Source of the DNA: an uncultured Bacteroidales bacterium
GTDB lineage: Bacteria > Bacteroidota > Bacteroidia > Bacteroidales > UBA932
DNA length: 64,000 nucleotides
Assembly (NCBI GenBank): GCA_900318015.1
Contig: ONJB01000021.1
Location: 1 to 64,000 of the forward strand
Reading direction: 5' to 3'
The stretch's first letter is position 1, and each line of letters starts with the position of its first letter. Positions 25,343-35,479 of this stretch are shown piece after piece. A program made the position numbers and the translations under genes. The notes beneath the pieces are model-generated. The model worked only from the letters and a program-made list of their open reading frames with translations, had not been told where the DNA came from and did no database searches.

Positions 25343-27949
25343 ATGAAGCGGATCCTCTCTTTCTCCCTGACTCTCATCGCTTTCCTGCCTCTCCTGGCGC
25401 AGAATCCCATCATCGGCACCTCCTTCACGCCCGACCCGGCGCCCTATGTGCACGGGGACAAGGTGTATTTGTTCGTGGACCACGACGAGGATGATGCCGT
25501 GTACTTCAAGATGAAGGACTGGCTGCTATACAGCACGGAGGACATGGTCAACTGGACCTATCTCGGCGCCCCCGTGTCCACGGCCACGTTCCCGTGGGCC
25601 TTCCAAGGGGACCGCGCCTGGGCCTCGCAGGCCGTGGAGCGGAACGGGAAGTGGTACTGGTACGTGTGCCTGACCGAGGCGGCGACCCGGGCGGACGCCC
25701 TCGCCGTGGCGGTCGCGGACCGGCCCGAAGGGCCGTACACCGACGCCATCGGCGGGCCGCTCGCGACCGGGTTCGCGTTCATCGACCCGACCGTCTTCAT
25801 CGACGATGACGGCACGCCCTGGCTCTTCTGGGGCAACAAGGGCTGCTGGTACGGCCGCCTGGGGGACGACATGATCTCCTTCCCGGACGGCTGGAAGGAA
25901 GTCCCCGGTTTCCACGAGCCGGTTTCCTTCGGCCCGGAATCGATGAAACCCGACTGGTCCGACGGCGGTAAGGAAAAGATGATGGTAGGCTATGAGGAAG
26001 GTCCCTGGCTCACGAAGCGGGGCGACACCTATTACCTGTCGTATCCCGCCGGCGGCGTGCCGGAGCACATGGCCTATTCCACGGCGAAGAGCATCCACGG
26101 ACCCTGGTTCTACCGCGGCCGGATCATGGACGAAGCGGAAAACAGCTTCACCATCCACGGCGGCAACATCACCTTCCGCGGGCATAACTACATGTTCTAC
26201 CACAACGGCAAGCTGCCCAACGGCGGCGGTTTCCGCCGGGCCACCTGCGTGGAGGAATTCACCTACGGGGCCGATGGCTCCATCCCCTTCATTCCCTTCA
26301 CGGAAAAGGGCGTGGACCCGCTCCAGACCCTGAACCCCTATGTGATGACCCAGGCCGAGACGATGGCCGCCTCCTACGGCCTCAAGACGGACCGCACCGC
26401 CGGCAGCCGCCATTGGGTGACCTCCGTCCACAACGGCGACTGGCTCAAGGTCCGGAATGTCGATTTCGGGGACGAGCCCGCCGTCCTCGTGTCGCTGGAA
26501 ATGCTGAACTTCAAGCATCCCGGCACCGTGGACTTCTACCTGGACGAGCTGGGCGGAAGGCCCATCGCCTCCGTCCCTGTCAACGGGGAGAACATGCTGG
26601 TCAAGGCGTCCGTCTCTCCGCGGGCGAAGGGCGTGCATGACCTGTATCTGATGTTCCGCGGCGGCGACGAGGAACTCTTCGACCTGGACTGGTGGGTGTT
26701 CAACCACCATCTGAACATGCCCATCATCCAGACCAAGTTCACGGCCGACCCGGCGCCGATGGTCCATGACGGCACGGTGTACCTGTACACCACGCACGAC
26801 GAGGACGGCGCCCAGGGCTTCCAGATGTTCGACTGGCTCCTGTACACCTCCACCGACATGGTGAACTGGACAGACCACGGGGCCGTGGCCTCGCTGGACA
26901 GCTTCGAATGGTACGACGGCAAGAACGGCGCCTGGGCCGAGTGCGTGGTGGAGCGGGACGGCAAGTTCTACATGTACTGCCCCATCCACGGGCACGGCAT
27001 TGGCGTGCTGGTCGCGGATACGCCCTTCGGCCCCTTCAAGGATCCGATCGGGAAGCCGCTCGTGTGGCAGAAGGAACACTGGGAGGACATCGACCCGTCC
27101 GTGTTCGTCGACGATGACGGCCAGGCCTACATGTACTGGGGCAACCCGCACGTGTACTGGTGCCGGCTGAACAAGGACATGATTTCGGTCGATGGGGAGA
27201 TCCACCGGATCGACTATCCCATCGACACGTACCAGGAAGGGCCCTGGTTCTACAAGCACAACGGGAAGTACTACCTTGCATTCGCGTCCACCTGCTGCCC
27301 GGAGGGCATCGGGTACGCGATGAGCGACTCCCCCGTCGGGCCGTGGAAGTCCATGGGCGCGATCATGGACCGCACCTGGCGCACCCGGGGCAACCATCCC
27401 GGCATCATCGAATTCAAGGGCCAGTCCTACGTGTTCGGCCTCAACTACGACCTGCATCACCTGGAGACCTTCAAGCACGCGGAGCAGCGGAGCGTTTCCG
27501 TCGCCCCGATGTACTATGAGCCCGACGGTTCCATCCGGAAAGTCCCCTACTGGCTGGACAATGTCGTCGAGCAGGTCGGGACCTTCGATCCGTTCCGCCG
27601 GGTGGAAGCCGAGACGATGGCCTGGGGCTACGGCCTCAAGACGGACGTCGTGGAAGGCCGCGGCATCGTGCTGCGGGACATCGACGCAGGCGAGCACCTG
27701 CTCGTGAAGGGGGTCGATTTCGGCCGGGGCGCCGGCAAGTTCACCGCCTGCCTCGAGGGTCCGGCGACCATCGAGGTCCGGCTGGACGCGGTGGACGGCC
27801 CGCTTGTGGGCACCTTGACCGCGAAGGCCGGAAAAGCCGGCTTCCGCGAGGCGTCCTGCCGCCTCAAGGGCGCGACAGGCGTTCATGACCTCTATTTCGT
27901 CTTCCAGTCCGGCGGCTTCCGCTGGGACTGGTGGAAGATGGGACGATAA
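25343..27949 (+). CDS. Double GH43-CBM6 enzyme (two catalytic domains in one chain)
   Basis: An 868-residue secreted protein (signal peptide ends LLAQ) made of two similar halves, each GH43 followed by a CBM6-like sandwich. Copy 1: PDPAPYVHGDKVYLF (Asp 31), AFIDPTVFIDDDGTP, YEEGPWLTKRGDTYYL, then VMTQAETMAASYGLKTD to KGVHDLYLMFRGG. Copy 2 begins near residue 455: ADPAPMVHDGTVYLY, EDIDPSVFVDDDGQA, YQEGPWFYKHNGKYYL, then RRVEAETMAWGYGLKTDV to TGVHDLYFVF. The catalytic triad is intact in both, so both may be active, perhaps with different specificity (arabinoxylan side chains or arabinan). It is first in a three-gene group with two esterases. Confidence 0.9.
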   Translation: MKRILSFSLTLIAFLPLLAQNPIIGTSFTPDPAPYVHGDKVYLFVDHDEDDAVYFKMKDWLLYSTEDMVNWTYLGAPVSTATFPWAFQGDRAWASQAVERNGKWYWYVCLTEAATRADALAVAVADRPEGPYTDAIGGPLATGFAFIDPTVFIDDDGTPWLFWGNKGCWYGRLGDDMISFPDGWKEVPGFHEPVSFGPESMKPDWSDGGKEKMMVGYEEGPWLTKRGDTYYLSYPAGGVPEHMAYSTAKSIHGPWFYRGRIMDEAENSFTIHGGNITFRGHNYMFYHNGKLPNGGGFRRATCVEEFTYGADGSIPFIPFTEKGVDPLQTLNPYVMTQAETMAASYGLKTDRTAGSRHWVTSVHNGDWLKVRNVDFGDEPAVLVSLEMLNFKHPGTVDFYLDELGGRPIASVPVNGENMLVKASVSPRAKGVHDLYLMFRGGDEELFDLDWWVFNHHLNMPIIQTKFTADPAPMVHDGTVYLYTTHDEDGAQGFQMFDWLLYTSTDMVNWTDHGAVASLDSFEWYDGKNGAWAECVVERDGKFYMYCPIHGHGIGVLVADTPFGPFKDPIGKPLVWQKEHWEDIDPSVFVDDDGQAYMYWGNPHVYWCRLNKDMISVDGEIHRIDYPIDTYQEGPWFYKHNGKYYLAFASTCCPEGIGYAMSDSPVGPWKSMGAIMDRTWRTRGNHPGIIEFKGQSYVFGLNYDLHHLETFKHAEQRSVSVAPMYYEPDGSIRKVPYWLDNVVEQVGTFDPFRRVEAETMAWGYGLKTDVVEGRGIVLRDIDAGEHLLVKGVDFGRGAGKFTACLEGPATIEVRLDAVDGPLVGTLTAKAGKAGFREASCRLKGATGVHDLYFVFQSGGFRWDWWKMGR

Positions 27950-29041
<1,092 letters not shown>

Positions 29042-29044
29042 ATT

Positions 29045-30568
29045 ATGAAAAAGATGCTTTTGATCGTGGCGGCCGCGCTCGGCCTCTGGGCGTGCGCCAC
29101 CGTCCCCGGCCAGGTGAAAGTGACCGGAGGAACCATCCAGGGCCTGGTCCTGGATGACATGGCCGTGTACAAAGGGATTCCGTTCGCCGCCCCGCCCGTG
29201 GGCGAGCTGCGCTGGAAGGCGCCGCAGCCCGTCGTGGCCTGGTCCGGCGTCAAGGAATGCCAGACTTTCGCCCCCAATCCGATGCAGGGCAACGGCGAGG
29301 GCTGCAGCGAAGACTGCCTGTATCTGAACGTATGGACCCCTGCCAAGAGCCCGAAGGAAAAACTCCCGGTGATGGTGTGGATCTACGGCGGCGGTTTCGC
29401 AGGCGGCGCCACATCCTATTATGACGGGGCTCTGCTGGCCCGCAAGGGCGTGATCCTCGTGAGCGTCGCCTATCGCGTGGGCAAGCTGGGTTTCCTGTCC
29501 CTGCCTGAACTCTCAGCGGAGAATCCGAACGGTGTGAGCGGCAACTATGGCCTGCTGGACCAGATCGCCGGCCTGCAGTGGGTGAAGGACAATATCGCGA
29601 AATTCGGCGGCGACCCGGACAACGTGACCATCTTCGGTGAATCCGCCGGCGGCATCTCCGTGAGCATGCTGTGCGCCTCGCCGCTGGCGAAGGGCCTCTT
29701 CAAGCGGGCCATCTCCCAGAGCGGCGGTTCCTTCGGCCCCACCAATCCCCAGTCCTATCCCGGCGAGAACATGCAGACCCTTGCCGTGGCTCAGGAAGCC
29801 AACGCAGCCTGGGCCAAGGGCGCTTTCGGCGAGGACTATACGCTGGAGCAGCTGCGTGCGGCCGATGTCAAGTCTGTCATGGGCGGCTTCGGCGGTTCCG
29901 GTGGCTGGCCCATCGCGGATGGCTACGTGATTCCGGACGACCAGTATAAGCTGTACGAGGCCGGGAAATACAACGATGTCGATGTCCTCATCGGCTACAA
30001 CTCCGATGAAGGCCTGAGCTTCGGCTTCTCCTTCGGCGGCGGCAGCCACGAGGACCAGGTGCGCGCCCGGTATGAGGACTATGCCGACGCCCTCCTCGCC
30101 GCGTATCCGGTGGAGGCCGACGGCAAGGTGGGCAAGACCGCCCGCGACCTCACCCGCGACGCCGCCTTCGGCTGGCAGACCTGGGCCTGGGCACGCCTGC
30201 AGGAGCGCACCGGCAAGGGCCGCGTGTGGCTCTATTACTTCGACCAGCATCCCGACTACCCGGCGGATTCCCCGCGCTTCGGCCAGGGATCCCCGCATGG
30301 GCAGGATGTGGCTTATGTCTTCGGCAATCCGGAGGAGGTGCAGCCCACCGACATGGACCTTTCCGGCTGGATGATGGACTACTGGACCAACTTCGCCAAA
30401 ACCGGCGACCCGAACGGCCCCGGCCTCCCGGAGTGGCCGCGCTTCGTGAACAGCGCCCCGCAGACGATGGTCCTCACGGGCACCGGCTGCCACGCCGCCC
30501 CCGTCCCCTCCGAAGCGGCCCTCAAGGTCCTGGACGAGTACTTCGCCTGGCGCCGCAGCCAAGAGTAA
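29045..30568 (+). CDS. Type-B carboxylesterase lipoprotein
   Basis: A 507-residue carboxylesterase of the acetylcholinesterase-like family. The lipobox is LGLWAC. Motifs are GIPFAAPPVGELRWKAPQP, EDCLYLNVWTP, the oxyanion loop VMVWIYGGGFAGG, the nucleophile elbow TIFGESAGGISVSM, the acidic residue near NSDEGLSFGFSF, and a His in FGQGSPHGQDVAYVF. Such enzymes in PULs are thought to remove acetyl or aryl esters from hemicellulose, but the precise substrate cannot be read from sequence. It starts three bases behind the CE1 gene and ends PUL 1. Confidence 0.9.
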   Translation: MKKMLLIVAAALGLWACATVPGQVKVTGGTIQGLVLDDMAVYKGIPFAAPPVGELRWKAPQPVVAWSGVKECQTFAPNPMQGNGEGCSEDCLYLNVWTPAKSPKEKLPVMVWIYGGGFAGGATSYYDGALLARKGVILVSVAYRVGKLGFLSLPELSAENPNGVSGNYGLLDQIAGLQWVKDNIAKFGGDPDNVTIFGESAGGISVSMLCASPLAKGLFKRAISQSGGSFGPTNPQSYPGENMQTLAVAQEANAAWAKGAFGEDYTLEQLRAADVKSVMGGFGGSGGWPIADGYVIPDDQYKLYEAGKYNDVDVLIGYNSDEGLSFGFSFGGGSHEDQVRARYEDYADALLAAYPVEADGKVGKTARDLTRDAAFGWQTWAWARLQERTGKGRVWLYYFDQHPDYPADSPRFGQGSPHGQDVAYVFGNPEEVQPTDMDLSGWMMDYWTNFAKTGDPNGPGLPEWPRFVNSAPQTMVLTGTGCHAAPVPSEAALKVLDEYFAWRRSQE

Positions 30569-30589
30569 GATTCTGAGCGACTTACATGA

Positions 30590-30625
30590 AGAGAGGTGCA
30601 CCCGGCGGTGCACCTCTCTTTCGTT
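30590..30625. terminator. Terminator between convergent PUL 1 and PUL 2
   Basis: AGAGAGGTGCAC (30590-30601) pairs perfectly with GTGCACCTCTCT (30608-30619), followed by TTCGTTAAAAC on the plus strand. It lies between the ends of the carboxylesterase gene and the leftward esterase gene and may serve both strands. Confidence 0.8.
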
Positions 30626-30642
30626 AAAACGTTGTAAAACAG

Positions 30643-31569
30643 TTACTTGGCCATGTACTTCTCCGCCTTGACGCGGTTCAGGAAGGCGACCATCGCGGAG
30701 AGGGTCTCTTCCGTGTACATGTTCATGCCGTGGCCGCCGCCCTCCACCATGTGGAGTTCACTGTCCACGCGGGCGTCCTGCAGCAGGCCGTAGAAGTGCG
30801 GGGCCTGGCAGCTGGGGACCACGTTGTCCGCCGTGCCGTGGAAGATGCACACGGGCGGGTCGTCCGGGTAGGTCGTGGCGTTCAGATACTTGAAGGCTTC
30901 TTCGTTCCCCTTGAAGGAGAAGCCCATCACGGCCTCCTCGGGACCATGGTTCCAGGTGTCTTCCTCCGCGCCGCAGCTCATGTAGTTCAGGTCCACGGGA
31001 CCGGACCAGTCGCAGGCCGCGTCGACCGCGCTGGAGAACTGCAGGTTGCCGCCCACGCTGCCTTCCAGCTGGGGCTGGTTGCCGGACGTGGCGGCAAGCG
31101 AAGCCAGATGGCCGCCGGAGGAGAAGCCCGAGACCGCCACGAAGGTCGGGTCGAACTTGTATTTCGCGGCGTTGGCCTTGACGAAGCGGATCACGCCCTT
31201 GATGTCGTGGATCTGGGCCGGGAACTTGGCGTCCTGGGAAGAACGGTGGTTCGGGGTGACCACGGCGTAGCCCGCATCCAGCAGGGCGTTCACGATGGTG
31301 CCGAGGTCCGCCATCCCCTTGGAATTGTTGGAGAACCAGGCGCTGCCATAGATATGGACCACCACGGGATAGGTGTCCTTCTCCACCTTCGGGAGATAGA
31401 TGTCCAGCTTGTGATACACCTGGCCGTCACCGGCATAGTCCACGTCGGCGATCTTCTGGGAGCAACGGACGTCCACCTTGGGCATCTGGAAACCGCCGAA
31501 GCCCGTCGGCTGCGCGAACAGACCGAGGGCTCCGAGGGTAAAAGTAAGGGACATAAGAAGTCTTTTCAT
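30643..31569 (-). CDS. Secreted alpha/beta-hydrolase esterase (Aes / BD-FAE-like)
   Basis: A 308-residue secreted hydrolase (signal end GLFAQ). It has the HGG-like oxyanion segment VVVHIYGSAWFSNNSKG, NHRSSQDAKFPAQIHDIKGVIRFVKANA, the nucleophile Ser in VAVSGFSSGGHLASL, the Asp in IFHGTADNVVPSC and the His in VEGGGHGMNMY. This is the carboxylesterase group that includes the bifunctional acetyl-xylan/feruloyl esterases of gut Bacteroidales. It is the last gene of the leftward PUL 2 operon, three bases behind the GH43-ricin gene. Confidence 0.85.
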   Translation of the reverse strand: MKRLLMSLTFTLGALGLFAQPTGFGGFQMPKVDVRCSQKIADVDYAGDGQVYHKLDIYLPKVEKDTYPVVVHIYGSAWFSNNSKGMADLGTIVNALLDAGYAVVTPNHRSSQDAKFPAQIHDIKGVIRFVKANAAKYKFDPTFVAVSGFSSGGHLASLAATSGNQPQLEGSVGGNLQFSSAVDAACDWSGPVDLNYMSCGAEEDTWNHGPEEAVMGFSFKGNEEAFKYLNATTYPDDPPVCIFHGTADNVVPSCQAPHFYGLLQDARVDSELHMVEGGGHGMNMYTEETLSAMVAFLNRVKAEKYMAK

Positions 31570-31572
31570 CGA

Positions 31573-32992
31573 TCAGTGCTTTTTCAGATCCCACTTGCAA
31601 TTATCGTTCCCGAAATCGAACTTGGCCAGACCGGGGGTGCTGTCGGCCACGGAAACGAGGCAGAACGGCTGGTCGCAGCCGGGAATCTCCTTGGGCATGA
31701 TGCGGTAGGTTCCGTCGATGAGCTGGTCGATGCGCCAGAGCTGGTTCGCCGCGCCGGTGAATTCCTCGACGGTGGTGAGGGTCGCGCCCTCGGCGGCCGC
31801 CAGGGCCCGGGACATACGGGCCGCCGAGGAAGCCGCCCGCTTCGGGAACGGCCTCGATCGTCCACTTCTGGTGCGGACGGGCCATGTAGTCGCTCATACG
31901 CACAGGGATGTCACCCGCAGGCCAGTCGGGAGCAACCTCCTCGAGCTTCTGGCCTTCGAGCTTGGTGACAGGCTGGTCCTGGCCCCGGCCGAAGCCGAAC
32001 ATGCGCATGCCGCCCTGGGCGCGGACGAAGTCCACGGTCAGTTCGAGCGCATAGCCACGACGGCGGGAAAGGATCTTGTAGTTGCCGTCCTGGAAGAGCT
32101 CGCCGGCTTCCGGCCAGCCGTTCTTCCACAGGATCGGACGGATGGCGAGCACGCTGCGGCCGCTGCGGTCCAGGTCGCCCTCCCAGTGGAAGGACATCTT
32201 CTCCACGCCCGGCTCCTCGATGTAGCGGCCGAAGTGACCGGCGCCGAACTGGCGCTCGTCGGCGGCGACGACCATCTTGCCACCGCCGCGCAGCATGTCG
32301 CGGCCCACATTGTCCAGGAACGGGCCCGTCGGCTTGCGGGAACGGCCCACCACGATGTTGTAGGTGGAGTTCACCCCGTCGCAGCAGGTGCCGTGGGTGC
32401 CCAGCAGGTAGTACCAGCCGTCATTGTAGATCATCACGGAAGCCTCGCAGTCGATGGCGACGTCCACGGCCTTGTTGCCGGGGAGACGGGCGCCCGTCTT
32501 GGGATCGAGCTCGACCATCCGGATGTTGCCGAAATAGGTGCCGTAGGTGCAGAACAGACGGCCGTCGGGATCCATGAGGAGGCCGATGTCGATGGCGTCG
32601 CAGTCCTCATCCATCTCCGAATGCGCCACCTCGATGGGCTCGGAGTAGGCGAAGTCCGGGGAATTCGGGTCCAGGGTCTTGTTCCACATCGTGAGGATCC
32701 GGCCGGCGTGGCCGCCACCGAGACCGCCGCCCGTGGCGCTGTAGCCCACGAGGTACCGGTCACCGATCTTGATCGCGTCCGGGGCCGCGCCGCCGCCGGG
32801 ACGGACCGCGCCGCTTTCCCAGGTCCAGCCGTCGGCGGAGATCAGGCCGCCGCCACCGGTGCCGAAGGTGTAGTATTTGCCGTCGCAGAGCTGGATCGTG
32901 GACGGGTCATGGATGTAGGGAGCGCCCACCTGGGCGGCTGCGGAAACACAGGCCAGGGCAAGAATGCCCGCGAGAAGGATATTCTTTTTCAT
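31573..32992 (-). CDS. GH43 arabinanase-like enzyme with ricin-type trefoil, frameshifted
   Basis: The signal peptide (ACVSAAAQ) and GH43 domain are intact: Asp in YIHDPSTIQLCDGKYYTF, Asp in CDAIDIGLLMDPDGRLF and Glu in DCEASVMIYNDGWYYLL, with the paired Cys in GTCCDGVNSTYNIVVGRS. From about residue 300 the chain becomes a ricin-like beta-trefoil with Q-x-W-like motifs: HQKWTIEAV, then NQLWRIDQL and CKWDLKKH. The last two lie in another reading frame. The join needs a one-base shift near 31815-31840, between EAGGF and SSAARMSRALAAAEG. Without correction the protein reads into an Arg-rich nonsense tail ending at 31601. The catalytic part is unaffected, but glycan binding by the trefoil would be lost. 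Confidence 0.8.
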
Positions 32993-32995
32993 GGC

Positions 32996-33781
32996 TTATT
33001 TCGTGCTGAGGGTGATGTTCTTGACAGGGTTGCCGGCTTCGTCGATGAAGCGGACGCAGAAGTCGCTCATGCCGGGGCCGTTGATGACGGCGCCCCAGAT
33101 GATGTTGCGGCCTTTCTTGAGGGTGAGGCGCTCGGAGGCGACGTCATCTGCCACCATCCGGCGGTCACCGGACAGGATGACGGCCTCTTCCCCATTGAGC
33201 CACCACATGGACGCGGAGTTGGAACCGACGGACATACGGACATTCGGAATGTCCTCCGGGCAGTTCACGACGGTCACGGCCCAGAAGATCACGCCGTAAC
33301 GGTCCTCGGTGAGGTTCGTGGCGAAGCGGAACAGCTTCACGTTGTAGCGCTGGCTGTCGAAGGCGTGCCACTGGAGTTTCTTGTCCTTCTTCTCATAGAC
33401 GACGGGCTCGTCGAAACGCATGCGGGGACGGCCGGCGGACATGTCCACGGGCGGCTGGTATTCGACGGTCACCTTCACCTTGGAACCGTCCTTGGGGAGG
33501 ACATCACCGAGTTGGCCCTTGAAATACGGGACGGCGAACGCCTCGCGGATGTAACTGTCGGTGAAGACGGTGTTGCTGCGATTGGGCTTGCTGATGGGTT
33601 CCAGCAGCAGCCAACGGCCCAGGAAGCCATCCTTGTCGGGGGTGGCGAAATCCCCGGTGGCGGGGACCATGTACTTCTCGAGGCTGGTCGAGGAGTCGGC
33701 ATAGACCGGCTCGTCGGCATTCTGCGCATACAGGCACAGGGCACCGGCGAGGGCCGCCAAAGTCAAAAGTACTTTTTTCAT
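32996..33781 (-). CDS. Secreted protein of unknown function
   Basis: A 261-residue protein starting MKKVLLTLAALAGALCLYAQ, a clear signal peptide; no lipobox. I do not recognise the family. The N-terminal half has KYMVPATGDFATPDKDGFLGRW, which reads like the opening of secreted proteins carrying a galactose-binding-like jelly roll. The C-terminal half (SMWWLNGEEAVILSGDRR to LTLKKGRNIIWGAVIN) has the pattern of a beta-sandwich that presents a bound ligand. The gene lies between two GH43 genes in PUL 2, three bases before one of them, so a role in carbohydrate binding or esterase assistance is possible but unproven. Confidence 0.6.
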   Translation of the reverse strand: MKKVLLTLAALAGALCLYAQNADEPVYADSSTSLEKYMVPATGDFATPDKDGFLGRWLLLEPISKPNRSNTVFTDSYIREAFAVPYFKGQLGDVLPKDGSKVKVTVEYQPPVDMSAGRPRMRFDEPVVYEKKDKKLQWHAFDSQRYNVKLFRFATNLTEDRYGVIFWAVTVVNCPEDIPNVRMSVGSNSASMWWLNGEEAVILSGDRRMVADDVASERLTLKKGRNIIWGAVINGPGMSDFCVRFIDEAGNPVKNITLSTK

Positions 33782-33808
33782 GCGTGATAAATTAAAGTGT
33801 TTCAAGAA

Positions 33809-35470
33809 TCATTTCACAGCATAGGGGCCGACGGTGGTTCCGGTGAAACCGCCCGCGACGGCCGTTGACAGATAAGAGGCATCGACATTCGCGACGAGCG
33901 TGCGCATTTCCCGGCCGTCCACCGCAAAGCCGAAACGGAAGGTAAGTCCGTCGTCGGAGGCGATGGCCAGGTCCACGGTGCTGAATGTCTTCGGGAGGGC
34001 CTTGCAGGAGAGGGTCTCGCCCGAGCGTTCGAGGCAGATGGCCGGACTCCCGTCCACGAGGCTTACTTTCAGGAACAGCTGGTGCCGTTCGTCCTTGTAC
34101 AGGAGCAGGCCCGCCGCCTCACTCCCTTCCGGGAAGAAGCGCATCCGGGTGGAAGCGGTGAAGGCATGGTGCTGCAGCCGGCGCAGGACCAGGGCCGGCG
34201 TCTCGAACCGGGTGGCGCGCATCGGGGAACAGGTCAGTTCCAGCACCCCGCCCTTCACGGCATAAAGCCCATTCGCAGGACCGCGGAGCGTCATCCAGCT
34301 CTGGTCCAGATGATCGCCGTCAAACGAGTCCTCCACCACGAAGTTGCCGAAGGTCGGGTTCCCTTCCACCCGGACGCCGGGATGGCGGACGGTGAGGGGC
34401 ACCGTCTCCTCCCCTTCCAGGAAGAACGGGAAGCCGTCTTCCGACCAGCGGACGGGCATCAGGAACGTCTCCCGGCCCAGGTTCTCGAAGCCTTTCTTCG
34501 TGGGCCGGCAGCCCAGGAAAACGCCCCACCAGGCCCCATCCGGGGTCTTCACCAGGTCCGCATGGCCCGTGCAGGTCACCGGATCCGGACGGTCCGCCGG
34601 CAGGTGGCGCTGGGTCAGGATGGGATTGCGGTTCCAGGGCTTGTAATCCCCCATCGGGGCATCGCTGCGGAAGACCACTTCCGAATGCTGGTCTGAAGTG
34701 CCGCCTTCCGCGCACATCAGGAAATACTTCCCGTCGATCTTGTACAGGTGCGGTCCCTCGATCCAGATCGGCTTCGCAGCGGGATCCACGCCTTTGTTCA
34801 CGATGATTCTCCGCTCGCCGATCGTGCAGTCGTTCTCCACGTCGTATTCCACGATGCGGATCGTGCGGTGGCCGTCATACTCGGGCTTGCCGCCCGGCGC
34901 TTCATCGTTGTTCACGATATAGGCCTTGCCGTCGTCGTCGAAGAACAGGGACGGGTCGATGCCCTGCACCTGCGGCAGCAGGATCGGATCCGACCACGCG
35001 CCGAAGGGGTCCTGCGTCTTCACCAGGAAGTTGCCGGTCCCCACATTCGTGGTGATCATGTAGTACGTCCGGTTCTTCGGATTGTACTTGATGTCGGGGG
35101 CGAAGATGCCGCCGCTCGTGTGCTGGCGGCCGAGGCCCGTCAGCTGGGACGGGCGGTCCAGGACATGGCCGACCTGCTTCCAGTTCACCAGGTCGCGGCT
35201 ATGGAAAATCGGGACTCCCGGGAAATAGCTGAACGTGGATGTGACCAGGAAATAATCGCCTTCTCCGTTCGTGCAGATGCTCGGATCGGAATACCAGCCC
35301 GGCAGGATGGGGTTGTACACCACATCCTTCCCGGACAGGGGATGCGCCGGGTAGACGGCGTCCCTGCCCTCGTACCGGAAACTCTCGAAGACGGCCACCC
35401 CGGGAGAAACGGCCGGCTTACAAGCCACGAGCGCCAGGCCCATAGCCAGAGCTGGTAGAAGTCGATTCAT
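33809..35470 (-). CDS. GH43 beta-xylosidase/arabinofuranosidase lipoprotein
   Basis: A 553-residue lipoprotein (ALVAC, Cys 17). The GH43 domain shows PGWYSDPSICTNGEGDYFLV (base Asp), the second Asp in VQGIDPSLFFDDDGKAY and the acid Glu in IWIEGPHLYKIDGKYFL. Other motifs are STFSYFPGVPIFHSRDLVNW and GCRPTKKGFENLGRETFL. The last 190 residues are a GH43_C2-type sandwich (SFDGDHLDQSWMTLRGP). The STFSYFPGVPIFHS pattern is that of xylan-active enzymes, so beta-xylosidase or bifunctional xylosidase/arabinofuranosidase activity is most likely. Its start lies 9 bases behind the GH43-CBM6 stop. Confidence 0.9.
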   Translation of the reverse strand: MNRLLPALAMGLALVACKPAVSPGVAVFESFRYEGRDAVYPAHPLSGKDVVYNPILPGWYSDPSICTNGEGDYFLVTSTFSYFPGVPIFHSRDLVNWKQVGHVLDRPSQLTGLGRQHTSGGIFAPDIKYNPKNRTYYMITTNVGTGNFLVKTQDPFGAWSDPILLPQVQGIDPSLFFDDDGKAYIVNNDEAPGGKPEYDGHRTIRIVEYDVENDCTIGERRIIVNKGVDPAAKPIWIEGPHLYKIDGKYFLMCAEGGTSDQHSEVVFRSDAPMGDYKPWNRNPILTQRHLPADRPDPVTCTGHADLVKTPDGAWWGVFLGCRPTKKGFENLGRETFLMPVRWSEDGFPFFLEGEETVPLTVRHPGVRVEGNPTFGNFVVEDSFDGDHLDQSWMTLRGPANGLYAVKGGVLELTCSPMRATRFETPALVLRRLQHHAFTASTRMRFFPEGSEAAGLLLYKDERHQLFLKVSLVDGSPAICLERSGETLSCKALPKTFSTVDLAIASDDGLTFRFGFAVDGREMRTLVANVDASYLSTAVAGGFTGTTVGPYAVK

Positions 35471-35479
35471 AGTCCTGTA

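Noticed and set aside
31800-31845. Programmed ribosomal frameshift in the GH43-ricin gene.
   Set aside because: No slippery heptamer or downstream pseudoknot is evident; a plain one-base indel or sequencing error is simpler.
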